Part shown: one piece after another, positions 56,104 to 64,000 of the stretch
Numbering within the stretch: the stretch's first letter is position 1
Layout of the letters: every line of letters begins with the position of its first letter
NCBI RefSeq assembly: GCF_019703515.2
Contig: NC_059372.1
Location: 26,995,431 to 27,059,430, forward strand
Direction: 5' to 3'
Length of the DNA stretch: 64,000 nt
Source: Myxocyprinus asiaticus
Lineage: Eukaryota; Chordata; Actinopteri; Cypriniformes; Catostomidae
Notes under the pieces: generated by a model
Databases searched by the model: none
What the model saw: only the letters and a program-made list of their open reading frames with translations
Told to the model about the DNA's origin: nothing
Made by a program: the position numbers and the translations under genes

Positions 56104-56823
56104 CCCCGCGCCAGTGTTACGAGCCGAAATGCACAATCTTCTTGCAAAGAACGCAATAGAGGTTGTTTCATATGAATAAGCCTGCTGTCCCGCTGCGCAA
56201 ATGCGTGGCAAGTCCTCACAGACGTGTCAGGGCTGGTGTTTACAATGATCGAGCACAATCTGTGGTCTGACCACACGATATGCCTGTGTTGCGTGCACAG
56301 ACTGCGACACACACAGCGGGATTTACAGCCTTAATTCCTCGTTCTGGAGAAGGATGGCGGGCTTCAGCTCATTCTAGTTCTGAGACGCTTGAATCGCGTG
56401 CTCGTGACGCGCCCATTCAAAATGTTGACTATTTGCATGTGCATCGCAGTAACTCGACACTGTCTGGCTGCTCTAGCACCATGGACAGTGCCAGCATAAC
56501 AGGGTGTTATGCTGGGTCAATTTTTCAGAAAGAAAGTGCTGACCACAAATGCTTCTAACACAGGTAGGGGCAGTCTTTCTAGCTTTGAGAGCTTTTCATT
56601 ATGATATTATGAATCACCACATTCTGATTCGTTCGGACAACACAACAGTAGTGGTGTATATATGTCGCCATGACACCCTGGCCCACGTATGGCTGGCAAA
56701 ACGCAAGTATGCGCTTCCCCCGGTGTGCCTCCTTCATTCTGTCATCAGCAGAATCTGAGCCCAAAGTGTCCAAGTGGACATGGAAACATTTCTGTTAATT
56801 GCGCCGAAATGGCCCAATAAGCC

Positions 56824-58470
56824 ATGGTTTCCGGAAATGATAGAGATGTTATACAGCTCGCCATGGGAAATACCACTGAGGAGGGATCTCTTCTCTCAGG
56901 TGCAAGGCACAATCTGGCAACCCCAGCCCAAGCTGTGGAACCTGCATGTGTGACCCCTGAACGGAGCGCGCTAAACGTGCCAGAACTGATGCATTCAGTC
57001 ATGAACACCATTTTACAGGCCAGAGCGCCGTCCACGAGACACCTCTATGTGCTAAAATGGAATGTGTTCACTGATTGCTGTCTTTCACATGGCAAAGACC
57101 CAGTAAACTGCCCCATACATGAAATTCTCACGTCTTCAAGAGTGATCAGATGCAGGACTCACTTCGTCAACACTCAAAGTTTATGTGGAGACTATATCTG
57201 CGAATCACGCACCTGAAGCCGGCGCCACATGTTTTAATCAGAAATTTCCTTAAAGGAGCAAGACGATTAAATCCACCTTGGCCGGCTACAGTCCTGACTT
57301 GGGACCTAACTTTGGTCCTAAAAGCGCTCGCAGGGCCCCCTTCAAGCCTTTGGACTTTGGTTGATTTGCACATGCTCGCTATTAAGACCGCACTACTGCT
57401 GGATCTGGCCTCAGTAAAACGGGTTGGTGACTTACATGCACTATCAATTGACAATTCATGTCTGGAGTTTGGCCCCGGTCTTTCAAAAGCCACAGTCAAA
57501 CCCAGAAAAGGCTATATGCTATATTCTAACCACGCCCTTCAGAGTGCAGGTGGTTCACCTTCAAGCTTTCTTCCCTCCTCCATTTAATTCGGATGAGGAA
57601 CAGTCCTTGCATTTGTTATGCCTTGTGTGGGCGCTACATGCATACGTTGAGTGCACCTGCCAGTTCAGACTGTCTGATCAGCTCTTTGTGTGCTATGGAG
57701 GATGCACAAAAGGAATGTCTGTCTCCAAGCAAAGACTTTCTCATTGGATCATTGATGCAATTGCCCTGGCTAATGAGTCGCAGGGTAAGATCTGCCCAAT
57801 TGGTGTTAAAGCACACTCAACTAAGGGGCCTGGGTGGCTCAGGGGTAAAAGACGCTGGCTACCACCCCTGGAGTTCTCTAGTTCGCTATACCAGGGCGTG
57901 CTGAGTGACTCCAGCCAGGCCTCCTAAGCAACCAAATTGGCCCGGTTGCTAGGGAGGGTAGAGTCACATGGGGTATCCTCCTCGTGGTCATTATAATGTG
58001 GTTTGTTCTCGGTGGGATGCGTGGTGAGTTGAGCGCGGATGCAACGGTGGATGGCGAGAAGCCTCCACACACGCTATTTCTCCGTGGCAACGCGCTCAAC
58101 AAGCCACGTGATAAGACGCGTGGATTGATGGTCTCAGACGTGGAGGCAACTGGAATTCATCCTCCGCCACCCGGATTGAGGTGAATCACTACGCGACCAC
58201 GAGGACTTAAAAGCGCACTGGGAATTGGGCATTCCAAATTGGGTGAAAAAGGGGAATAAATTAAAAAAAAGAAAAAAGAAAAAAGAAAAGCACACTCAAC
58301 TAGAGGCATACCCTCCTCATGGGCATAGATGAACGGTGTGTCTTTATTCCCCATATGCAATACAGATGTTTTGCAGCAGGATGGTCTTCTCAAAACACAT
58401 TCGCAAGGTTTTACAACCTAGACATAACATCTCTCTCTTCACAAGTCTTCTCTGTTTGGAGCGCTTGCTA
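56824..58470 (+). pseudogene. DIRS tyrosine recombinase, frameshifted and split by a SINE
   Basis: An N-terminal SAM-like part (STRHLYVLKWNVFTDCCLSH), then LIRNFLKGARRLNPPWPATV and KTALLLDLASVKRVGDLHAL with the first catalytic Arg. Next come FVCYGGCTKGMSVSKQRLSH, WIIDAIALANES and KAHST, half of the HxxR motif. A SINE intervenes. The duplicated target restores AHSTRG after it, followed by ICNTDV and AAGWSSQNTFARFYNLDI with the catalytic Tyr. Frame breaks lie at about 57150-57240, 57540 and 58315. Confidence 0.82.
57824..58286 (+). mobile_element. tRNA-derived SINE, full-length, inside the DIRS recombinase
   Basis: Begins GGGGCCTGGGTGGCTCAGGG at 57825 and ends in an A-rich tail (GAAAAAAGAAAAAAG). 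The 16-bp duplication AAAGCACACTCAACTA lies at 57808-57823 and again at 58287-58302. Total about 463 bp. The perfect target duplication marks this as one of the youngest insertions in the window. Confidence 0.92.
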
Positions 58471-59159
58471 TTTCGTTTGCCAAACATATACTTATGCCCC
58501 TCCCTTTAAGTACGGGCTCGCCATCATTTTACACATTCGCCTACATCAGGCCATTGTAATTTACCAGAAAGTCACAAGCACTTTCATTATAAATAAACTC
58601 CCTTCCCGACTGGGTTTGTGAAGGGGTTAATTCATATTGTAAGACTATAGTTCAAATATTCATTCTGAATGCTCCCCTCTGGCCCAACATGAGGGTCACT
58701 CACTTGCGGCATACTCATGTCAGTTGCCGTCCCGCAGGACTGCGGCATCATGTTTTCTCTCTGGAAGGTTATGTCATGTAGTGTGGCATGATAGGATTCT
58801 GTTCCCCATATGCGTTAGCACACAATGTCAAGTGTACTGAGTCAAAAGGGAATGTCTCGGTTACATATGTAACTGCACTACAAGACTCAGAGTTCTTCTG
58901 AGGTGTGAGCAATGCACTCTTGTCTCCCAGTCAGAAAATTCTGAGGAAAGGTGTTTGTGCACATGCTTTTATAGCGGAAAGCTTTGCACCTAAAAGGGCG
59001 GGGCTCAAACACCATAGCCAATATTAGAATATTGGCGTTATTGTAGAGAGGTTTCAACTAGGTTGTATGGAAGGACAACTCCCCATATGCATTAGCACGC
59101 AATGTCTCATTCCCTTCGTCTCAGGGAACCGAGGTTACGTACGTAACCGGGACATTTTG

Positions 59160-59279
59160 TTTAGATCCCAAACTTTAGGGGTAATGCCAAATGCATGTGT
59201 CCACTTGCATTGTTTTCCGAAAGCCATCGGGTGTAAATGGACCCATGGTGCTTGGGCCTGTCATCGCTGCTTGCAGCTA

Positions 59280-59317
<38 letters not shown>

Positions 59318-60260
59318 TTCAAGGTTTTCAGTACTTTTGGAGTACTTAACATGTGTGAAAACTCTTTTCGAAAAAAGATTTTGCACACACATCAGAGTCG
59401 TCAGCCATTAGGTCTGGGCAAAGTTGCAGGGGGGTGCTCTGTAGTGCCCCCCTTAAAAATGGGCATGTAAGGGGGGCTCTGTAGCACCCCCATTTTCACC
59501 TACAGTGACCAAAATTGGTATATACTGTATATAGCTCTCATCAAGCAGAACAAATTTCATACAGGAAGTTGGCCTTTTTGGATTTTCTGAAAATCGTAGG
59601 CTCTGAACTTTTAAATACTCCTCCTAGGGGATTCATGTGACTGGCACCAAATTTGTGCAACCTCATGCCAAGACATTGTAGATGCTAAATTGTGAACGGA
59701 TTTTTTATACTTTGAACGTTGTTGCCATGGCGAAGCAATACATTTATGCCGAAAAATGGGAAACAGGAAGTGCCTTAAATGTTCTGTGTGTATTATGTGA
59801 TTTTGATGAAAATTCAGCTGTATGTTTGGTAATGGGGGCTGATCACATGGATGTGGATATTACGGTTCACGGTTGTAGCGCCACCAACTGGCAGCAGGAA
59901 GTATGGCACTTTTAACAGACTTTGAAATAGCCCTCTTGTGTTTACATGAACTGCTTCAAAGTTCTTTAGAATAATGTCAAGAGACTTCTGATGTAAAATT
60001 GTAAAGGGATATTTGATATCTTAAATACTGTTGCCATGGCAACACATTAATTGTTATTATTCCTTTCTTCCTATTTTTGGGTGTTTTTGAGGCACTTGGC
60101 ATGCTTAAAATTTCATGAAATTTTGCACACACATCAGAGTCGTCGGCCATTAGGACTGGGCAAAAGTTCACACATTGGCATGTAGGGGGAGGTCTGTAGC
60201 ACCCCCTTTAAAATGGGCATGTAACAGGTGCATGGGCCCATCATCTCTGCTTGTAGCTAT
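59160..60260 (+). repeat. Interspersed repeat, two tandem-like units
   Basis: ACACACATCAGAGTCGTCAG near 59387 recurs as ACACACATCAGAGTCGTCGG near 60126, about 739 bp on. Both are followed by GGGCAAAGTT-type sequence and GTAGCACCCCC. The segment also holds ATTCAGCTGTATGTTTGGTA (shared with 55.93 kb) and an ATT microsatellite at 59281-59318. No coding potential beyond chance. Confidence 0.6.
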
Positions 60261-60279
60261 ATTTTTACTTGTATCCTTG

Positions 60280-60431
60280 TTTAAAGATTGAGCCAGCAAT
60301 CAGTAAATTTGTAACTGAGAAACTGGGAAAGTAATTTGCTGAACCACCTCCATTTGACCTAAGTAAAAAACCTCCAACGCCAACATTCCACTGGTCTTTG
60401 CACACTCTCCTGGAGCATACCCTATGGCTAG
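60280..60431 (+). pseudogene. dnah12 remnant: AAA6 to C-terminal cap exon
   Basis: EPAISKFVTEKLGK, TAA at 60332, then FAEPPPFDLSK. A frame change follows, then SNANIPLVFAHSPGAYPMA. Family counterpart: KLGKKFVEPPPFDL and IPLIFVLSPGADPMA. Confidence 0.88.
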
Positions 60432-60494
60432 TAAATATTTTTTTCACTCCAGTTTAAATAGCATACATTTGTAAAGTTTAAACTAAAATTTGTT

Positions 60495-61763
60495 AAAGGT
60501 GCACTTAGTAATGTTTTATTTATGTTTGGCTAGCCGACAGAGCAGTGGTCCTGGACTTTATACTGACACCTATTGGTGTGGATACAGCATCGCGCACAGG
60601 GTTGTGGAGTAACGGAATACATGTAATGGGATTACATTGTTGGGGTAACATATTACAAGTAGTGCATTACTTAATCGGATTACTTTTTCGAGTAATGAGT
60701 AAAGTAACATATTTTTTTCTTTTAGACCATAATATGGGAGTTACTTTTTAAATAAAGCAACCTGTTGCTTTTGTACACCTCTTCTTTCCCTGTATTGCGA
60801 GAAATCAGGAGTAAAAGTGTGCATTTGACAAAAATGACCAAAAATGGGAGATTTAGGCTTTGTTAACACTACAAAAGAAATCAGATTTTTCTTAAAGCTG
60901 AAGTATGTATCTTTTTCAGTGTTAAAGTACTTTCTTCTATCCAAGCTTAACATGCAGAAACAACTATAAGTAAGCATAGGTTAACTTTCTCAAAAACTGT
61001 AAACACTGTCTCTGCGCTGCTATAAAAATTCCTGTGTTTGTTTTGGGCAACCTGCTTAGACGCTTAAGGTGGTTGCACACCAGACGAGAAGCGCCGCATC
61101 ACGTTGCGGCTAGGACACAGCACAGGTATCAAACGTGGGGCACGTCGATGCGGTTCAGACTGCAGACATTACACACAAAAGTTACCAATGATTTTCCCTT
61201 GATCAAGAATGAAGAACACTGAAGTAAATAATCTATGTCCTTTGATAATGATTTGGGTCAAATTTAATGGAAAATATGTGAGTTGCGCTCCGTGGTTGAG
61301 CAGCCTCCGGAGTCATAGCTGGGTGCTGCCAACAGACGGTGAGTGGTGGCGGCAGTGTGTGTACCTTCATTGAAAACAGTTGTTTCGAATTTTCGAACGC
61401 ACCATGTCGTCCTACAGATGCCTCCGGTGTGCAACCACCTGACTGTTTGAACAACTGCAGATGAGGGGCGTATTCGGAAAGCTGTTTTGAAAACATTGTT
61501 TATATTTGCAACTCCATTCGGTGGAGCTAGTGTTGCAGAAATTACATACTTCAGCAAAAACTTTTTAGACAGATTGTTCAAACTGCAAGTTATAGCCTTT
61601 CTATATATTTTTAAAAAAATCAGATTTTAATTGGATTTCAAACCACCTACCTAGGTGGTTTGAATTGGGCTTGTGAAAATCGCATTTCATTATTATTATT
61701 TTTCTGTTCAGATTAATAAAACTGAATTTGTCAAAATTGGAAAGAATTACTTAGTGCAGTTTT
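60495..61763. mobile_element. MITE-like repeat with TAAAGGTGCACTTAGTAA ends, nested
   Basis: Left TTAAAGGTGCACTTAGTAATG and right AATTACTTAGTGCAGTTTTAA are inverted. Inside lies a partial GAGTAACGGAATAC repeat (60603-60730) and a GC-richer tract at 61060-61150 (GTGGTTGCACACCAGACGAG). No gene recognised. Confidence 0.45.
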
Positions 61764-61829
61764 AATTCCTATTCTGTATGGCAGACATTCATGTGAAATA
61801 CTGAAGTAAAATGCCTTTTTTCCTTTAGG

Positions 61830-62083
61830 TCTGCTGAAATTTACCAATGATAAGAACATGGGTGGCTCGCAATTTAAATCCAACTCTCTGGGACAAGACC
61901 AGGGTCCCATAGCAGTAAAGATAATCCGCTCTGCCATTAAGGAGGGCACCTGGGTGTGCTTGCAGAACTGTCACCTAGCTGTGTCCTGGATGTCCACTCT
62001 GGAGAAGATCTGTGAAGATCTCATCCCTGACACATGCCATCCAGACTTCTGTCTTTGGCTCACCAGCTACCCTTCACCCATGG
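61830..62083 (+). pseudogene. dnah12 remnant: C-terminal exon, open and well kept
   Basis: After TTTCCTTTAG: GLLKFTNDKNMGGSQFKSNS, LGQDQGPIAVKIIRSAIKEG, TWVCLQNCHLAVSWMSTLEK, then LWLTSYPSPM before GTACTA. No break is visible. Taken alone this exon would be called functional. Confidence 0.93.
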
Positions 62084-62505
62084 TACTACATGGGGCACTC
62101 ATGAGAAATCTTATTTCAAACCCCTTAACAGACAGTTGCATTCGGTCCCTAAATTATTTGTATTTTCTGCAAATAGCAGAAGTGTGTGATTTCTGCAGCG
62201 CTAGCATCACCAAACGGATTTGCAAAAAACAGATAGGTTTTCCGAACACTCCATTGTCTGCCATTGGTCAAACAAACCTAACATTTCCTTTAACCTTTTA
62301 AGCTAAATATGCCAGCTACGCCGATAACATCAGACCCCATTAATTCTCTTTGCGTCTCGAGACCAAACGTGCAACATGACGCCATGACGTTTCACCGCAG
62401 AGCACTCTACAGAAGGCACAGAAACCTCTTCAACAAAGATCACAAAAATAAAGTGATTTAAAAAAAAACACTTCTCTTTCATTCATTGATTAATTTGTGC
62501 CTCAG

Positions 62506-63170
62506 CTGTTTGTGAACGAGTACGAGGAAGTTCCCTTTGAGGCCATCACGTATCAGACTGGAGAATGTAACTACGCCGCCTCATGACAATCCTTGCTGAT
62601 TTTTACAATAGAGACATTATCGATAACCCACCCCACTCCTTCTCTCCCAGTGGCAATTATTATGCACCTCCAAAGTCCATCTATGAAAACTATGTGGAGT
62701 TTATCAAGGTAAGTCTCTATGCTATAAAGCCTGCTGATCTCTGATGAAATTTACACTCTGATGATGAAACTATTAAATATAATACACTTGATATGCTCCA
62801 TAGAAACTGCCATCTGCCCAGCAACCCAAGGTGTTTGATATGCATGAGAATGTGAACATCTCCAAAGACCTTCAACAGACAAAACTACTGTTTGATTCCC
62901 TGATCCTGACCCAGGGTGGTGGCTCAAAGGGGGGGGGGTGGATTTTGAGGGGATAGTACACTACCTGACATTGCTAATGACATCTTGTCTAAAGTAACTA
63001 AATAATTGTTCCATCACAATATGAAGAGTTTTAGGGATTACAATTGGTTCTGTTTTGCATATGTGGCTATGATTTATTGAAGTTCTGCTTTTGGTTATAT
63101 ACTTTGATATTGAGTCTGCTCTTGTCAAATTTCCTGTGCGTTATGAGGAGAGCATGAATACGGTGCTTGT
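62506..63170 (+). pseudogene. dnah12 remnant: C-terminal cap exons with deletion
   Basis: 62506-62708: LFVNEYEEVPFEAITYQTGE, CNY, then about ten residues (family GGRVTDDWD) are missing with a frame change, then RRLMTILADFYN and SPSGNYYAPPKSIYENYVEF. 62804-62929 is open: KLPSAQQPKVFDMHENVNIS, KDLQQTKLLFDSLILTQGG. 63104-63168 reads DIESALVKFPVRYEESMNTV before GTATGA. Over a hundred residues expected between 62083 and 62506 (family LLFGVCFFHALVQER) are absent. Confidence 0.9.
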
Positions 63171-63460
63171 ATGATGCAGCACTACAATAAGTGAGTCGCC
63201 AGACCTCGTATAAGATCTGATGCGTACAGCGGACACTTTTGGTTACTTAAAGGGCCATTCACACTGAACGTATTCTATTTAACTTGACAGCATCTAAAAA
63301 ATGTGAATTTATACAAATATAAGAGATAAAAGATCTTTTTTTTTTTGTTATTTAGTACTGCCCTTCAGAATCTACATAATTTAGAATCTAATAGTTGTGT
63401 ATGAGTCCCTCAATGGTCCTAAGTATCAAAAGCTGGATCTCACATCACAAATAAATAAAT

Positions 63461-63581
<121 letters not shown>

Positions 63582-63584
63582 TGA

Positions 63585-63902
63585 TGATTCTTTAAATTAA
63601 GCATAACATTGCCTTTGTTTTTGTTTTTGAGTTGCCACAGTATGCAATAGACTGGCATGTCTTAAGGTCAATATTAGGTCAAAAATGTCAAAATAGAAAC
63701 ATCTTTCTCTAGAAACTCGTCAGTCAATCATTGTTTTGAGGAATGAAGGCTATACAATGCTTGAAACTGCCAAAAAACTGAAAATTTCATACAAAGGTGT
63801 ACACTACAGTCTTCAAAGACAAAGGACAACTGGCTCTAACAAGAACAGAAAGAGATGTGGAAGGCCAGATGTACAACTAAACAAGAGGATAAGTACATCA
63901 GA
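63585..63902 (+). mobile_element. Tc1 fragment, both ends truncated
   Basis: Matches the internal part of the 44.8-kb Tc1 from TTAAATTAAGCATAACATTG through the transposase helix-turn-helix (LRNEGYTMLETAKKLKISYK, GVHYSLQRQRTTGSNKNRKR). It breaks off at about 63902. Its left edge sits at the CA repeat, with no terminal repeat present. Confidence 0.85.
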
Positions 63903-64000
63903 TGGCCCAGACACAAAGACTACAAGAGTGCAAACTGAATGAAATCCCAGATGCAGTTTATTGTGCTGCTCCAATCCCAATCAATAATCAATAAAAAAAA
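63903..64000. other. Window end, no feature recognised
   Basis: Short sequence ending in an A-run (CAATAAAAAAAA) that might be the tail of a retroposon. Too short to assign. Confidence 0.3.

Larger units (their letters stand above)
56104..59150 (+). mobile_element. DIRS-type tyrosine-recombinase retrotransposon remnant
   Basis: Pieces of a reverse transcriptase lie at 56115-56420 (AEMHNLLAKNAIEVV; RRLNRVLVTRPFKMLT). RNase H-like and linker remnants lie at 56560-56830 (HILIRSDNTTVVVYI). A tyrosine recombinase follows from about 56820. The tail has GTTACATATGTAAC and GGTTACGTACGTAACCGGGA palindromes with two copies of CCCCATATGCRTTAGCAC, typical of the non-LTR-like split ends of DIRS elements. 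Stops and large internal deletions are present. Inserted in a dnah12 intron, within an older repeat. Confidence 0.8.
30420..63170 (+). pseudogene. dnah12: dnah12-like axonemal dynein heavy chain pseudogene
   Basis: More than forty exon remnants, in order, follow the axonemal inner-arm heavy chain plan: N-terminal tail, linker, AAA2, AAA3, AAA4, stalk, AAA5, AAA6 and C-terminal cap. Closest by memory is DNAH12 (the DNAH3/7/12 group), and nearby slmap supports this. In-frame nonsense codons: TAA 30543, TAG 31088, TGA 35122, TGA 46543, TAG 48069, TAA 49661, TAG 51350, TGA 52971, TAG 54494, TAA 60332. There are many 1-2 bp frameshifts. AAA1 and the AAA4 P-loop are deleted, and a Tc1 sits in the AAA3 exon. 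The motor cannot be made. The last few hundred residues would lie past 63.2 kb. Confidence 0.93.

Overview
This window looks like teleost nuclear DNA, most likely from a cyprinid-type fish. Genes are split into short exons with GT/AG introns. Small non-autonomous DNA transposons are everywhere, including the family with ends like ATAGTTCACCCAAAAATGA. There are also Tc1/mariner copies, a tRNA-headed SINE, a DIRS-type retroelement and long AT/CA microsatellites. No bacterial, phage or CRISPR feature is present. All family assignments come from memory of protein families; no search was run.

Layout. (1) 1-3.9 kb, minus strand: the 5' part of a slmap gene (tail-anchored sarcolemma/centrosome coiled-coil protein), starting at the internal start used by short isoforms, with a non-coding first exon near 3.85 kb. 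(2) 4-11 kb: transposon-rich spacer holding one orphan 56-codon exon on the minus strand. (3) 11.77-25.95 kb, minus strand: a complete seven-exon gene for an ATP6AP1-like (Ac45-like) V-ATPase accessory protein. Its introns carry an IR/DR Tc1/mariner element, MITEs and a 2.4-kb terminal-inverted-repeat element with a ~139-bp tandem array. (4) 26-30 kb: spacer with MITEs and a Tc1 copy. (5) 30.4-63.2 kb, plus strand: exons of an axonemal dynein heavy chain, best matched to DNAH12, in correct N-to-C order but badly broken.

The dynein locus is the main story. It has nonsense codons in at least ten exons and many frameshifts. A deletion fuses linker sequence directly to AAA2 and removes AAA1. The AAA4 P-loop and parts of AAA3 and AAA6 are also missing. 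A full-length Tc1 element sits inside the AAA3 exon at a TA, with the target site duplicated. Introns have filled with an LTR retrotransposon carrying proline-rich minisatellites, a hAT element containing a solo LTR and a SINE, and a DIRS element itself split by a SINE. Some exons remain open and well conserved, so decay appears fairly recent.

The slmap/dnah12 proximity and divergent orientation resemble the vertebrate SLMAP-DNAH12 neighbourhood (human 3p14, from memory). A fragmenting duplicate locus in a polyploid cyprinid is one plausible reading, but the window alone cannot prove it. I found no clearly new biological system. The most unusual objects are the layered dynein pseudogene, the compact LTR element with 30-bp coding minisatellites, the 139-bp-repeat TIR element and the orphan exon.
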